This document shows positions 1 through 9,375 of a stretch of DNA of 60,172 nucleotides, piece by piece. The stretch's first letter is position 1. The number at the start of each line of letters is the position of its first letter. The DNA comes from Sporolactobacillus shoreicorticis. GTDB taxonomy: Bacteria; Bacillota; Bacilli; Bacillales; Sporolactobacillaceae. The DNA is taken from assembly GCF_024125445.1 (NCBI RefSeq), contig NZ_JAMXWM010000029.1:1-60172 (forward strand), written 5' to 3'. Both the position numbers and the translations under genes were made by a program. The notes beneath the pieces are model-generated. The model searched no databases and was not told the DNA's origin. It worked only from the letters and a program-made list of their open reading frames with translations.

Positions 1-12
1 TAATTATAGTAT

Positions 13-43
13 AAAAAAAACCGGACAATAAGGTCCGTTTTTT
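13..43 (-). terminator. Hairpin terminator at the left edge
   Basis: CGGAC pairs with GTCCG around an AATAAG loop. The stem is flanked by A8 on one side and T6 on the other, so it could stop transcription from either direction. On the minus strand it would end a short transcript that starts near position 170 (see the candidate small RNA). Confidence 0.7.
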
Positions 44-168
44 GGCTATCGACCTTGTGCTTGAGTGACACTCCGGCCGCTTCCTTTCCACCGGGTATTC
101 GGAAGATCCTCGGTGAATTTCATGACCGGCGTGGTCTCTACCTGCTCACTGTTCGCACTGACGTTTTT
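44..168 (-). ncRNA. Candidate small transcript between ppaC and the edge terminator
   Basis: About 125 GC-balanced bases lie between a promoter-like inverted repeat (171-196) and a good terminator (13-43), both on the minus strand. The stretch contains a stop-free frame of about 38 codons ending in TAG near position 47. Its only ATG would give a 25-aa peptide starting MKFTED, and no convincing ribosome binding site precedes it. I recognise neither a known RNA family nor a known peptide. It could be a small RNA, a small protein, or the tail of an older gene. Confidence 0.3.
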
Positions 169-170
169 AG

Positions 171-196
171 TTTACAACCTTTTGCTTTGTTGTAAA
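171..196 (-). promoter_or_regulatory. Inverted repeat with promoter-like elements
   Basis: TTTACAAC and GTTGTAAA form perfect 8-base arms separated by 10 bases. Read on the minus strand, the left arm supplies TTTACA as a -35 and the right arm leads into TAAACT as a weak -10, with a 16-base spacer. It lies just beyond the ppaC terminator, so it would serve the short transcript to its left. The bound regulator is unknown. Confidence 0.35.
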
Positions 197-210
197 ATCA
201 TCTACTTTCT

Positions 211-245
211 AAAAAAAGCAGGGAGCCAAATGCTCCTCTGCTTTT
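211..245 (-). terminator. Terminator of ppaC
   Basis: A GCAGGGAGC/GCTCCTCTGC stem with a short loop, followed on the minus strand by a run of seven T, begins immediately after the ppaC stop codon. Confidence 0.8.
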
Positions 246-259
246 CTCATATAATCTGC

Positions 260-1189
260 TTATTTCGTCAGTTCTTCGGTAAGCACCGGTACAATCTGCT
301 TTTTGCGGGAAACAACACCTTTGAGTGTGGCTACGTTGTTGTCCAGTGTTACCTTGAAAGCTGATTCGGCCGCTGTCGCTGCCTTGCCGAGGATCAATGC
401 GGCGGAATCACTGGTCAGAATATTAGTTACTGCAAGAACAAACAAATCAAGATTCTTTGCATCGATTTCTTTGTTGATTGCCGTTTCGAGTTCAACCTGG
501 CGGGAGAGCGCGTCGTCTGTATCCACAACATTGACTTGAGCGATCTCTACAGCATATTTGCCCATTTTGAACGGCTTCACATCGATGGAAATCAATTCTT
601 CGGCTGATTTGTCTGCGATGTTAGTACCGGCTTTAAGCATATCCAATCCGTAAGTTTGCGCATCAATACCGGAAATCGTTTCGAGTTCCTTTGCTGCTTT
701 CACATCTTCTTCTGTGCAGGTCGGAGATTTGAACAGCAGCGTATCGGAAATGATTGACGACAGCATAATTCCGGCAATTGTTTTTGCTACAGGCACCCCG
801 GCTTCTTTGTACAGCTTGTTGATGATTGTCGCCGTACAGCCTACCGGTTCCGCACGATAATAAAGCGGTGCTTTCGTTTCAAAATTAGCTATTCTGTGAT
901 GATCGACAACAGAGAGCACATCCACGTTTTCAATGTCGTCAGCGCTTTGTGCGCGTTCGTTATGATCAATCAAATAAACGGCCGGCACTTCATTGGCAAC
1001 GGTTTTTACCAAGCGTGGTGCTTCAATCTGAAAATGCTTCAGCACATAATCCGTCTCGCCATTCAAATCACCAAGACGGACAGCTTCTACATCTTCACCA
1101 AGTTTGTTCTTCAGATCAGCGAACGCGATTGCCGAGCAAATCGCGTCGGTATCAGGACTCTTATGCCCGAAAACAAGCACTTTTCCCAT
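260..1189 (-). CDS. ppaC: Manganese-dependent inorganic pyrophosphatase
   Basis: Family II (DHH superfamily) pyrophosphatase, 309 aa, the usual length. It hydrolyses cytosolic pyrophosphate to phosphate and so pulls biosynthetic reactions forward. Metal-binding motifs are visible in order: GHKSPDTDA at residues 8-16, LIDHNE at about 73-78 and VVDHH at about 94-98. The C-terminal DHHA2 domain ends with the substrate-binding SRKKQ motif near residue 290. The ATG is preceded by AAGGGG at good spacing. It has its own terminator and appears monocistronic. It lies in the same stretch as the polyphosphate genes at 6.7-9.2 kb, which fits phosphate metabolism, but there is no operon link. Confidence 0.95.
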   Translation of the reverse strand: MGKVLVFGHKSPDTDAICSAIAFADLKNKLGEDVEAVRLGDLNGETDYVLKHFQIEAPRLVKTVANEVPAVYLIDHNERAQSADDIENVDVLSVVDHHRIANFETKAPLYYRAEPVGCTATIINKLYKEAGVPVAKTIAGIMLSSIISDTLLFKSPTCTEEDVKAAKELETISGIDAQTYGLDMLKAGTNIADKSAEELISIDVKPFKMGKYAVEIAQVNVVDTDDALSRQVELETAINKEIDAKNLDLFVLAVTNILTSDSAALILGKAATAAESAFKVTLDNNVATLKGVVSRKKQIVPVLTEELTK

Positions 1190-1350
1190 TTTTTCGACCC
1201 CTTATAGTTACGTATATTGGCTACTCACAGATATCCCGTTTATAGTCTCTCAACAAAACCATACCTTAACTATCTGAGAATTTCAATAGTCTTCAGGTAC
1301 ACATTGATTTGATCAACGGACAACGAATTCTTTGTAAAGGAACGTCATTT

Positions 1351-1755
1351 TTACTCACGCCTAAGCATTTTTGTATTGGCAATATACAGGGCGGCGACCA
1401 GCACCAGAATGGCGATTGCATACAGCAGAACCGAATGTGGGTTTTCATGACTGACAATGATTAATCGGACAATCGCCGTAACACCGATATAAACAAAGTA
1501 ACGAAGCGGAAAATGGTAATGTGCCTGAAAGTATTTGATGATCAGCGCGATAAATTCAAAATAGAGAAAGAACACGAGAATACCTTCTAGCAAATGATAG
1601 TAGGAGGCGTTCTCACTTAAAAACAGATAAGTGAAAAACTGATAGGTTTCTTTGATTAATGCGACACTTAAAACAGCAGCCAGTGCAAGAAGAACAAGAT
1701 TTAATGTCCACTGAAGCACCGTTGTAATGATCCAGTCAATTTTTTCCCGATTCAA
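1351..1755 (-). CDS. PsiE-like phosphate-starvation membrane protein
   Basis: A 134-aa, very hydrophobic protein with four predicted membrane helices (about residues 14-36, 54-75, 84-101 and 108-127). The composition and the paired helices with a conserved PLRYFVYIG segment resemble the PsiE family, which is induced by phosphate starvation in E. coli but whose biochemical role is unknown. The start is TTG, preceded by GGGAGG about ten bases upstream. Downstream of it in transcription is the pyrophosphatase. Family assignment is by pattern only. Confidence 0.7.
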   Translation of the reverse strand: MNREKIDWIITTVLQWTLNLVLLALAAVLSVALIKETYQFFTYLFLSENASYYHLLEGILVFFLYFEFIALIIKYFQAHYHFPLRYFVYIGVTAIVRLIIVSHENPHSVLLYAIAILVLVAALYIANTKMLRRE

Positions 1756-1783
1756 ACGATCACGACCTCCCTTTGAAAAATAG

Positions 1784-2251
1784 TTACAAATAAATTTTCC
1801 TGATCTTTAGATAATATACCGTTATTTGAATTAATGGAATCATGAGTACAACGAAAATCGGATAGATAGGAAAATTTTCTTCAAATAGCGGATAGAAACA
1901 CATTGCACCGGCACAGACCGGTGCTACTGCCCATATAGCGAGAAAAGCAGCATGCGAGGCCTTAGCCGTAATGGCTCGCTCTCGTTCGTCATCTGATGGC
2001 ATGATGAGCGGATAGATCCAGAATGACGACTTGTTCTTTCGTTTATTCCATAAATAATCAGCAGCTTCAATAAGTCCTAATACCATTATTGGAAGAAAAA
2101 AGATCATGTTCAGCTCGACTGTATAACTGTCCTCATTTCTGCGAATCAGATCCGCCAGCCCGTTTGTCAGTTGAATGAACGGAACCATTGCCAGTCCGAA
2201 TGAAATAATAGTACAGAATGACATAATTAGGGAAAACCACAGACGTTTCAT
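1784..2251 (-). CDS. Small integral membrane protein paired with an HTH regulator
   Basis: A 155-aa membrane protein with about four helices (residues 5-27, 47-63, 102-121 and 129-148). A conserved-looking cytoplasmic segment containing [12 protein letters not shown] lies before the third helix, as in DUF2178-type proteins that sit next to small XRE regulators. Its start overlaps the stop of the upstream HTH gene by 4 bases, so the two are translationally coupled. The pairing resembles small regulator/membrane-protein couples of Bacillales whose signal is unknown. No enzymatic motif is visible. Confidence 0.75.
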   Translation of the reverse strand: MKRLWFSLIMSFCTIISFGLAMVPFIQLTNGLADLIRRNEDSYTVELNMIFFLPIMVLGLIEAADYLWNKRKNKSSFWIYPLIMPSDDERERAITAKASHAAFLAIWAVAPVCAGAMCFYPLFEENFPIYPIFVVLMIPLIQITVYYLKIRKIYL

Positions 2252-2463
2252 TCTTCATCCGCTCCTCTCTTCAGTTCGAAAACATCTTCCATGCGAAGCT
2301 TAAATACATGACAAATTTGCAGACCGAGAAGGAGTGAAGGGACATAATCTCCTTTTTCTATAGAAGCAATGGTCTGCCGCGTCACGCCGACCTTTTCGCC
2401 CAGATCCGACTGTGTCCAATCATAGCGTGCTCTCAATTCCCTGACTCGATTTGATAAATACAT
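2248..2463 (-). CDS. XRE-family transcriptional regulator
   Basis: A single helix-turn-helix domain of about 71 aa, essentially nothing but the DNA-binding fold: residues 9-58 include WTQSDLGEKVGVTRQTIASIEKG, cut here into WTQSDLGEKVG and VTRQTIASIEKG. Short regulators of this type usually control the membrane protein encoded next to them. I chose the ATG at 2463, with GGGTGGG nine bases upstream, over a TTG at 2481 that abuts an operator. Two palindromes directly upstream (2481-2522) suggest autoregulation. Confidence 0.85.
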   Translation of the reverse strand: MYLSNRVRELRARYDWTQSDLGEKVGVTRQTIASIEKGDYVPSLLLGLQICHVFKLRMEDVFELKRGADEE

Positions 2464-2480
2464 AGCATGCGACCCACCCA

Positions 2481-2522
2481 ATGTTTAATTAGCTAAACAT
2501 AATGTTAATTTTATTTAACATT
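2481..2522 (-). promoter_or_regulatory. Two adjacent palindromic operators
   Basis: ATGTTTA-N6-TAAACAT (2481-2500) is followed directly by AATGTTA-N8-TAACATT (2501-2522). Both lie just upstream of the HTH gene and share the half-site (A)ATGTT(T)A, so they are likely binding sites of that regulator. This reading is inferred from position and symmetry. Confidence 0.6.
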
Positions 2523-2585
2523 ATAAACAAAGAAAAAACGGCAGTCAAACGTAATGAACCGCATTCGTCTGTGCCGACCGCTTTA

Positions 2586-3248
2586 TTAGTTTTTCTTCAG
2601 TTTTCTCGCAATGATATTGCCCAGTGATTGGATAATCTGAACAATAATAATCAAGATAATGATTACTGCATACATTACATCCGGCTGGAACCGTACATAA
2701 CCGAACTGATAGGCTAAGTCGCCGAGGCCGCCGGCACCGACAAAACCAGCCATCGCCGTTTCACCGATCAATCCGATCACGGCAATCGTCAGACCGAGAA
2801 TGATTGAAGAACGCGCCTCACGAATGATCACATGCCAAATGATTTTCGGAGTCGAAATACCCATGGACTGATACGCTTCAATAATGCCTTTGCTGACCTC
2901 CAGCATGGCAGTCTCCAAAAGTCGGGCAATGTATGGCGCGCAGGCAACTACGAGTGGAACGATAACACCTTTCACGCCAATTGTCGTGCCAACCAGCGTC
3001 TTTGTGAACGGGAGCAGGAAAAAGAGCAGGATAATAAACGGAATTGATCGAATGATATTAATTAATGAGTTTACGATTGTAAAAACCGCAGCATTGTCCC
3101 ATTGCCCACCCTTCCGTGTCAGAACAAGCAGCACACCGAGCGGAAGCCCGATCAAGATTGAAAAGGCAAGTGAGATCAGCGTCATCTGTGTGGTCTGGAT
3201 AAATCCTTCCCAAATTGCGCTGCCCCATTCATTGATAAAGTCCGCCAT
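2586..3248 (-). CDS. metI: Methionine ABC transporter permease
   Basis: A 220-aa inner-membrane permease with five predicted helices, the normal size for MetI/MetP. The cytoplasmic EAA loop (MGISTPKIIWHVIIREA near residues 130-147) docks the ATPase. The start codon overlaps the metN stop (ATGG at 3245-3248), so translation is coupled. With MetN and MetQ it forms the importer for methionine and its sulfoxide. The operon is under the SAM riboswitch upstream of metQ. Confidence 0.93.
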   Translation of the reverse strand: MADFINEWGSAIWEGFIQTTQMTLISLAFSILIGLPLGVLLVLTRKGGQWDNAAVFTIVNSLINIIRSIPFIILLFFLLPFTKTLVGTTIGVKGVIVPLVVACAPYIARLLETAMLEVSKGIIEAYQSMGISTPKIIWHVIIREARSSIILGLTIAVIGLIGETAMAGFVGAGGLGDLAYQFGYVRFQPDVMYAVIIILIIIVQIIQSLGNIIARKLKKN

Positions 3249-4261
3249 TAGTCCTTCACCTCTTCCACAAGTACATCTTGATCATGAAGGAAACCGACCG
3301 CTATCTCAACTTGGGTTTTATCGCCCTTCAGATGAACAAGAAGCTTGCCGACCGATTGATTCTTCAATTGATCAATGCCGCCGGCAATAATGCTCGGCAA
3401 CACATCGTACTGTTTGGCCAGCGTCGCCAGTATGGGATCCTTTGACGATTCTCCAAGGAAGGTCAATTTGACCAGTCTGCCGGATTTAAGCAAATCATCT
3501 TTGACTGTGGACGGAATCTGAAACTTGGATTCCGTGCTGATGAACCGCTTGGTCATCGGCTGCTGCGGTCGTGTAAACACATCGACAACAGAACCTTGTT
3601 CCACAATTCGTCCGTTCTCCATAACAGCGACACGATCACAAATACGCTGAATAACATTCAACTCGTGTGTAATTAAGAAAATAGTGATTCCAAGCTCCTT
3701 ATTAACCCTCAGAAGCAATTCAAGAATTGCATCGGTTGTATTCGGATCAAGCGCACTGGTTGCTTCATCACTCAGCAGGACTTCCGGCTCGTGCGCAAGC
3801 GCACGGGCAATGGCCACACGCTGCTTCTGGCCGCCGGAAAGCTGACTCGGATATGCGCTCTTGCGATCCGTCAAGCCGACAATTTCTAAGTACTTTTCGG
3901 TACGCGCCTTAATTTCTTCATTCGGCACGCCTTCCAGTTTGAGCGGTGTTGCGACATTGTCATAAACATTCGCAGTCTCCAGCAAGTTATATCCTTGAAA
4001 AATCATACCGATTTTACGGCGCATCTGTCGCAGTGCTTTTTTTTTCAGTTTCAGAACATCATGCCCGTCGACGAAGACTTCCCCACTGGTTGGGCGTTCA
4101 AGCAAATTCACGCAGCGGATCAATGTGCTCTTCCCGGCACCGCTGAAGCCAATGACACCAAAAATTTCACCTTTGTTTACCTCAAGAGAAACATCCTTTA
4201 AGGCTTCAATCTTGTTCTTCCCGACGCGAAATGTTTTTGACACATGCTGCAATTTAATCAA
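3248..4261 (-). CDS. metN: Methionine ABC transporter ATP-binding protein
   Basis: A 337-aa cytosolic ATPase. Walker A GFSGAGKST lies at residues 38-46, the signature LSGGQKQR at about 140-147 and Walker B with SDEATSALDP at about 162-172. From about residue 255 there is a C-terminal NIL (ACT-like) domain, which in E. coli MetN binds methionine and shuts transport off. The ATP subunit lies between metQ and metI in a compact operon. Confidence 0.95.
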   Translation of the reverse strand: MIKLQHVSKTFRVGKNKIEALKDVSLEVNKGEIFGVIGFSGAGKSTLIRCVNLLERPTSGEVFVDGHDVLKLKKKALRQMRRKIGMIFQGYNLLETANVYDNVATPLKLEGVPNEEIKARTEKYLEIVGLTDRKSAYPSQLSGGQKQRVAIARALAHEPEVLLSDEATSALDPNTTDAILELLLRVNKELGITIFLITHELNVIQRICDRVAVMENGRIVEQGSVVDVFTRPQQPMTKRFISTESKFQIPSTVKDDLLKSGRLVKLTFLGESSKDPILATLAKQYDVLPSIIAGGIDQLKNQSVGKLLVHLKGDKTQVEIAVGFLHDQDVLVEEVKD

Positions 4262-4274
4262 AATGTCCCCCTCC

Positions 4275-5093
4275 TCACCAAGCAGGAACTACAGAACCGC
4301 CGAACTGTTTCTTAATGTATGCTTTAACTTCCTTCGACTGATAATATTTCTTCAACTGCTTTACTACTTTGTCATTCTTATTATCAGTACGAACAACAAA
4401 ATAGTTGGGATATGGATTGTTTACAAGTGGTTCGTGATAAATAGAATCCTTCAATACCGTCAATCCGGCGCCCATTGCAAAATTCGTGTTGATAGCTGAT
4501 GCTGCCACTTCACCGAGCTGTGCCGGAAGCTGTGCCGCATCCAATTCAACGATCTTCAAATTTTTCGGATTGCTGACGACATCGCGTTTCGTTGCCGTGA
4601 CGCCGGAACCTTTTTTCAGTTTAATTACACCTGCTTTTTCAAACAGCTGCAGACCTCGAAGTTCGTTTGCCGGATCGTTCGGCACTGCAATTTTATCACC
4701 GTTTTTCAAATCTTTAAGACCCTTGATTTTTTTCGAGTAGATCCCCATCGGGAAAGCAACGGTTTTGAAGACATCGGTAATTTTATAGTTTTTGTTTTTA
4801 ATCTGATCCTTGAGAAATGGGAGTGTCTGATAGCTGTTGGCATCCAGGTCTTTATCGTTCAACGCAATATTCGGTTGGTTATAATCGTTGAATACCTTCA
4901 GCTTAATGGTCAGACCATCTTTTTTCGCCAGCTTTGCGACTTGTTCCATGACTTGTTGATGCGGGCCGCCGGTCACGCCGACTGTAATTTCCTTTTCACT
5001 CAATTCATTAGAAGATCCGTTGCCGCAGGCGGCCAAAACAAAAACCAAAGAAAATGCAAGTAATGCTGAGATAAATGCAGTAACCTTTTTCAC
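4275..5093 (-). CDS. metQ: Methionine-binding lipoprotein
   Basis: A 272-aa solute-binding lipoprotein (NlpA/MetQ family). The N-terminal signal ends in the lipobox LAAC (Cys 22 region), so the mature protein is lipid-anchored outside the membrane. It captures methionine for MetIN. The start is GTG with CAGGAGG seven to eight bases upstream. It is the first gene of the operon and lies directly behind a SAM-I riboswitch and terminator. Ends with the usual ...FGGSVVPAW. Confidence 0.95.
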   Translation of the reverse strand: MKKVTAFISALLAFSLVFVLAACGNGSSNELSEKEITVGVTGGPHQQVMEQVAKLAKKDGLTIKLKVFNDYNQPNIALNDKDLDANSYQTLPFLKDQIKNKNYKITDVFKTVAFPMGIYSKKIKGLKDLKNGDKIAVPNDPANELRGLQLFEKAGVIKLKKGSGVTATKRDVVSNPKNLKIVELDAAQLPAQLGEVAASAINTNFAMGAGLTVLKDSIYHEPLVNNPYPNYFVVRTDNKNDKVVKQLKKYYQSKEVKAYIKKQFGGSVVPAW

Positions 5094-5190
5094 TGATTTT
5101 TCCTCCTGTTTGTATATAAGAATACTATGGTTTCTAACCGAAGGCTTTTCCGATCATCCAGTTTCCTAATCTTATTGAAGAAATCGGGAA

Positions 5191-5223
5191 TAATAAAGGC
5201 TTCCCTCGAGAAGAGAGAAGCCT
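5191..5223 (-). terminator. Riboswitch-controlled terminator of metQNI
   Basis: AGGCTTC (minus strand) pairs with GAAGCCT across a short loop and is followed by TTTATTATT. It sits between the SAM aptamer and metQ, the normal place for the expression-platform terminator. Confidence 0.85.
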
Positions 5224-5237
5224 GATTCGTCCGTATC

Positions 5238-5345
5238 TTCTCTTATCTCTCAAAATCCGAATGGATTCTGCAGGAATTGGCACCTAAGCCTTCGCTTGGT
5301 TGCCGGGTTTCATCGGGCCAGTCCCTCCGCCGCTCTGGATAAGAA
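5238..5345 (-). promoter_or_regulatory. SAM-I riboswitch (S-box) for metQNI
   Basis: Read on the minus strand, the hallmarks appear in order: CTTATC (P1 5'), AGAGCGG, AGGGACTGGCCC, GATGAAACCCGGCAACC, then GGTGCCAATTCCTGC and GAGATAAG closing P1. These are the conserved core bases of the SAM-I aptamer. With high SAM the downstream hairpin (5191-5223) forms and stops transcription, so uptake is switched on by methionine shortage. The sulfate operon at 40 kb has no comparable element. Confidence 0.95.
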
Positions 5346-5368
5346 CTATTCAATTGGTTAGTGATATG

Positions 5369-5397
5369 ATTGTACCGCGAAATTGTGAATGTGTCAA
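5369..5397 (-). promoter_or_regulatory. Sigma-A promoter of metQNI
   Basis: On the minus strand a perfect -35 TTGACA (5392-5397) and a -10 TACAAT (5369-5374) are separated by 17 bases. Transcription would start about 15-20 bases before the riboswitch P1 stem. Confidence 0.85.
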
Positions 5398-5503
5398 AGC
5401 CCTGTCGTTAAATTCTATATATTTCCATAAGCAGATTGATGTTCTTAATTATTTAGTAAGATCAAACGATAATGATGTTTTTTGGCCCATTTACCGTCAA
5501 ATT

Positions 5504-5603
5504 GACGAATGCTGGAGGTGAAAGCAATCCTTCACACGCCAATTCATCAAATCGACAAACCTTTCAGCAAGTCGAAAAATGTAAAAGTCGGCACCTTTTA
5601 CGC
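5504..5603. repeat. Intergenic repeat, copy 1 (includes galE terminator)
   Basis: GCTGG..TGAAAGCAA..CTTC followed about 50 bases later by TTTCAGCAAGTCGAAAA resembles a block at 11399-11470 with the same order and spacing. On the minus strand GTAAAAG-N7-CTTTTAC followed by ATTTTT (5575-5601) also looks like the galE terminator. The rest of 5398-5503 holds no recognisable feature. Confidence 0.35.
5575..5601 (-). terminator. Probable galE terminator
   Basis: A 7-bp perfect stem GTAAAAG/CTTTTAC with a 7-base loop, followed on the minus strand by ATTTTTCG, about 50 bases after the galE stop. The stem is AT-rich, so strength is uncertain. Confidence 0.5.
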
Positions 5604-5650
5604 CTGAGCCAATAAATAGTATGAACAACATAATTTTTTAATAAAGTTTA

Positions 5651-6658
5651 TTACTTGGCTGATTCGGCCGTTGTCGCGTAACCTCTTGGGTGACTGCGGT
5701 GCCAAGCCCATGCATCCGCAAGTATTTCAGGAATGTTCGTATGCTTTGGGTTCCATCCGAGCACGCGCTTTGCCTTTTCCGGGGAAGCAATCAGTGTGCT
5801 CGGATCTCCGGCACGCCGCGGCGCCAATTCGGCCGGGATGGTTTTGCCGGTAACTTTTCTTGCCGCCTCAATAATTTCCTTAACTGAGAATCCTTCACTT
5901 GAACCGAGATTGAAGACATCACTTTTACCACCGTCAAAAAGGTAGCGAAGCGCCAGACGATGCGCTGCGATCAGATCCTCAATGTGCACATAATCACGCA
6001 CGCAGGTGCCGTCCTTGGTCGCATAGTCATCACCGAAAATGAAAATATGATCGCGTTCGCCGGCTGCAGCCTGAAGGACAATTGGAATTAGATGTGTTTC
6101 CGGATGGTGATCTTCACCGATTGCACCGGATTTACTTGCCCCAGCAACGTTGAAATAGCGAAGCGCAACAAATCGCATGCCATACGCACGGTCACACCAT
6201 TTCATCATTTTTTCCATTGTAAGTTTCGTTTCGCCGTATGGATTTGTCGGCTGTGTCGGCATGTCTTCAGTAATCGGTACAATTTCCGCTTCCCCGTAGG
6301 TTGCCGCAGTTGATGAAAATACGATGTGCTTTACATTATTATCGTTCATAGCTTCCAAAAGGATCTGCATCCCGTAAACATTATTATTGAAATACTTCAG
6401 CGGCTTTTCCACCGATTCACCGACTAAAGAATTCGCGGCGAAATGAATGACGCCCTTAATATTTTCTTTCTTAAACACAGAATCCAAGAATGCTTTGTCA
6501 CGAATATCTCCTTGATAAAACTTCGCGTCCGGATGAAGCGCCTCTTTGTGACCGGTTTGCAAATTGTCAACAACAACGACATTCTCACCCGCCTCAATGA
6601 GCTGATAAACCGCATGAGAACCAATATATCCTGCTCCGCCTAATACTAAAATAGCCAT
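5651..6658 (-). CDS. galE: UDP-glucose 4-epimerase
   Basis: Extended short-chain dehydrogenase that interconverts UDP-glucose and UDP-galactose for the Leloir pathway and for cell-envelope sugars. About 335 aa. The NAD-binding GGAGYIGSH lies at residues 7-15 and the catalytic pair as YGETK near residue 150; SSTAATYG precedes it. An upstream ATG would add 22 poorly conserved residues. I prefer the ATG at 6658 because AGAGGTT lies a few bases upstream and the protein then starts [10 protein letters not shown] as in the family. No galK or galT is beside it. Confidence 0.93.
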   Translation of the reverse strand: MAILVLGGAGYIGSHAVYQLIEAGENVVVVDNLQTGHKEALHPDAKFYQGDIRDKAFLDSVFKKENIKGVIHFAANSLVGESVEKPLKYFNNNVYGMQILLEAMNDNNVKHIVFSSTAATYGEAEIVPITEDMPTQPTNPYGETKLTMEKMMKWCDRAYGMRFVALRYFNVAGASKSGAIGEDHHPETHLIPIVLQAAAGERDHIFIFGDDYATKDGTCVRDYVHIEDLIAAHRLALRYLFDGGKSDVFNLGSSEGFSVKEIIEAARKVTGKTIPAELAPRRAGDPSTLIASPEKAKRVLGWNPKHTNIPEILADAWAWHRSHPRGYATTAESAK

Positions 6659-6723
6659 AAACAACCTCTTCTCATTATCTTCTTTGTTACCATTTTCTAC
6701 CTTATTGAAAAGCCTGACAAGCA

Positions 6724-8271
6724 CTATTTATCCGCATTTCTGAATTGAATGGACACCGACGTCTTCAGCGCTCGCTCCAGATGTTTTTTATGCCTTTGTG
6801 CGGCTTGTTCTTCGAAATAAGCGTCATCGTGATAGTAGGCCGTCAACTGAAGCTGTTTTTTCTTCGTCTGTTTGACTGTCAATCGATCAACGACGTGCAA
6901 TTTTGTACGGTCAAAGTCATGCGCGAGACGCAGTACAGCTCCGAGTGTCTCATACAGCTTCATCTCTTCCTTAGTCGCCATTTTCTGAAACTGTTTCGCG
7001 AAATTGCTCAGATTCGAACGATTCTTAAACGAAGCAATCAGAGCTACGGCTAAGCGGTCGCGGTGGCTGATCCCATTGATGTTCATATTAGTCAGCAAAT
7101 AAAAGGTCTGCGCACTGCTTGACTCATTATTTATGAATTCGCCTAAATAGGCGAGATCTGCGCTATGTGAAAGAAGCCAGGCAATCCGCTTCTCTGAATC
7201 ATTTCCTTTGAATAAATTCAGTATACCGTCAAAGATCTGAAACGCTAATTTCTTCACATACGCCGTATGGCGGCTGTCTAAATTAAAATTGCGCCGCAGC
7301 TGCCGAAGGCTTTCATTCAAGACGTAAGGGATATACTCCTCGTTCCTTTGCTTGAGCACCCATTCATAGAACACGCCCTCGCGCAGTCCCTCTCCGCTCA
7401 ACATAAACCGTTCTCCGCGATTAAGCTTCACTAATAAATTGATGACTGCCGAGGCAGGCAAAATAATATCTGCCCGGTCTTTTGACAGCCCGTCCATACT
7501 TTCACGTTCCTCAAGTGTCATCGATGCCAATTTTTCTTTCAGCTGATTTAAACGCTCACGCGGAATTGTATATTGATGAAGCCCCACCAGTGGATAATGT
7601 TCCTGAATCTGGTCAATACGCGCCAGATTTCTGGCAGTTCCCCCGATACCGATAATTGGAAGCTCATTGCCGCACAGCCACTTAAGCGAGGCGAACTCTT
7701 TCTTTATATATGCCTCCAAGCGGTCTCCGGCATACGGATCATTATCTTTGTAGAAGGTCTGATACAGAGTTACAGCCCCAAATGAAAAGGAATGCGAATG
7801 AATCAACCGGCGTCCTCTGAACATGGTAACCTCTGTGCTGCCGCCGCCAATATCAATTGTGATCCCGTCCTCAACATAAGTTGAATTAATGACCGCAAAA
7901 TAGCCGTAATAGGCTTCCTTCATTCCTGAAAGGAGTCGGACATTGAGGCCGGTTTCATTAAAAACACAGTTCAGAACGGCTCCGCGATTTTTCGCTTTGC
8001 GCATTGCGGCCGTGGCAAAAGCATCAACAATGCTGACATCTTTCTCGCGTTCAATGATAAACCGAAACCTTTTCAGTACATCCAAAAGTATAGACACGCC
8101 TTTCGTGCTCAGCTGATCATTTTCATCTATGTAGTTGCTCAATCGTGCTACGGTTTTAAAATTCAGCAATTCTTTCGAAAAAAAGTCCTGATCAACGCCA
8201 ATAATCACAAGCCGAATCGAATTCGATCCGATGTCAATGATTGCGTGCTTTTGCAAAATGCTCAAAAACAT
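6724..8271 (-). CDS. Ppx/GppA-family exopolyphosphatase
   Basis: About 515 aa in the ASKHA fold. The phosphate-1 motif [10 protein letters not shown] is near the N-terminus and the phosphate-2 motif [10 protein letters not shown] near residue 145. A helical HD-like C-terminal half, also found in longer Ppx proteins, follows from about residue 310. The family removes terminal phosphate from polyphosphate or hydrolyses pppGpp; sequence alone does not separate the two. I chose the ATG at 8271, preceded by GGGAGGG, over an upstream in-frame start. The PPK2 gene lies about 165 bases upstream on the same strand, which favours a polyphosphate role. Confidence 0.88.
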   Translation of the reverse strand: MFLSILQKHAIIDIGSNSIRLVIIGVDQDFFSKELLNFKTVARLSNYIDENDQLSTKGVSILLDVLKRFRFIIEREKDVSIVDAFATAAMRKAKNRGAVLNCVFNETGLNVRLLSGMKEAYYGYFAVINSTYVEDGITIDIGGGSTEVTMFRGRRLIHSHSFSFGAVTLYQTFYKDNDPYAGDRLEAYIKKEFASLKWLCGNELPIIGIGGTARNLARIDQIQEHYPLVGLHQYTIPRERLNQLKEKLASMTLEERESMDGLSKDRADIILPASAVINLLVKLNRGERFMLSGEGLREGVFYEWVLKQRNEEYIPYVLNESLRQLRRNFNLDSRHTAYVKKLAFQIFDGILNLFKGNDSEKRIAWLLSHSADLAYLGEFINNESSSAQTFYLLTNMNINGISHRDRLAVALIASFKNRSNLSNFAKQFQKMATKEEMKLYETLGAVLRLAHDFDRTKLHVVDRLTVKQTKKKQLQLTAYYHDDAYFEEQAAQRHKKHLERALKTSVSIQFRNADK

Positions 8272-8435
8272 TTCCCTCCCGCCTATCCGTCGATCCGCGC
8301 ATAAATCATCTTCTTTTATAAACACACCTTTACTCAAAAGTATAACTTAAAAAAGACAAACTGCAAAAGCATGCCCTGTCGTGACAGAAACTATTTTGTT
8401 TGGTAAAAGCTAAACGATGACGCTGTGTTACAGGA

Positions 8436-9194
8436 TCATAGATCGGAAAGTTCTTCAAGATCAACACCATTTGTCTTGAGATGATGTTCAATTGATCGAG
8501 TCATTTGCTTCAGAATGGAGATACGGGCATACCATTTGCTGTTGGCAGGGATAATATGCCAACACGCCGCGGCCGTGTCGGTTTTGTCAAACATTTCTTC
8601 AGCTGCCGTCACATAGTGATCCCATTTTTCACGATTCCGCCAATCTTCAGTCGTAATTTTCCACTTTTTTAGCGGATCGGATTCACGCTTTTTAAATCGT
8701 TTGTACTGCTCTGCTTTATCAATGTGCAGCCAGAATTTATCAATCATGTAACGATCATCAGTCAATTCTTTTTCAAATGCGTTGATTTCTTGATAAGCAC
8801 GTCTCCACTCTTTAGGTTCTGCCAACTGTTCAACCCGCTCAACGAGGACACGTCCGTACCAGGATCGATCGAAAATAGCGATCTGACCGTATTGAGGAAT
8901 CTTTCTCCAGAATCGCTGCATATAGTGATAACGTTTTTCATGAGGTGCAGGGGCAGCAATTGGCCAAACCCGAACACCGCGCGGATCAAGATTCGCCACG
9001 GCTCGCTTAATTGCTCCTCCTTTTCCCGCTGCATCCCAGCCTTCAAAAACAAAAATCACTCCTAATTTATGTTCCATCAAAAGATGCTGCATGGACAGCA
9101 GCTTTAATTGATATTTGACCAATTTCTTTTCATAAGTATCCCTGCTGGCGATTCCTTTTTGTAAATTCACTTCATCCAAATGGCCGCTTTTCAT
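8436..9194 (-). CDS. PPK2-family polyphosphate kinase
   Basis: A 252-aa single-domain polyphosphate:nucleotide phosphotransferase. Walker A is GWDAAGKGG at residues 52-60, the lid region follows, and Walker B/D-R-S-W is FDRSWYGR at 108-115 followed by VLVERVE, as in the polyphosphate:AMP-type subfamily. Such enzymes use polyphosphate to phosphorylate AMP, ADP or GDP, or run in reverse. The substrate is not decidable by eye. It lies upstream of the exopolyphosphatase on the same strand, forming a polyphosphate pair without a visible ppk1. Confidence 0.9.
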   Translation of the reverse strand: MKSGHLDEVNLQKGIASRDTYEKKLVKYQLKLLSMQHLLMEHKLGVIFVFEGWDAAGKGGAIKRAVANLDPRGVRVWPIAAPAPHEKRYHYMQRFWRKIPQYGQIAIFDRSWYGRVLVERVEQLAEPKEWRRAYQEINAFEKELTDDRYMIDKFWLHIDKAEQYKRFKKRESDPLKKWKITTEDWRNREKWDHYVTAAEEMFDKTDTAAACWHIIPANSKWYARISILKQMTRSIEHHLKTNGVDLEELSDL

Positions 9195-9375
9195 GTTTTA
9201 TCTTCTCCTTTTTTGCAGTTGATTTAGGATATGGTAATCGTCGTCTTTATATCCTTTTTATTCGTATACCACCCGCAGGAACTGACTGAAATGATGCAAG
9301 GCATAATTATTTAAAATACGTTCACACTACTTCTTGACGGAGACGTCAAAAACCAAAAAGAAAGCTGGGAGCATC

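Noticed and set aside
65-364. A 99-codon plus-strand frame overlapping the ppaC end
   Set aside because: It runs through two terminators and antisense to ppaC, with no ribosome binding site.
5300-5521. Plus-strand 73-codon frame
   Set aside because: It lies antisense to the SAM riboswitch and the met promoter, which explain the sequence.
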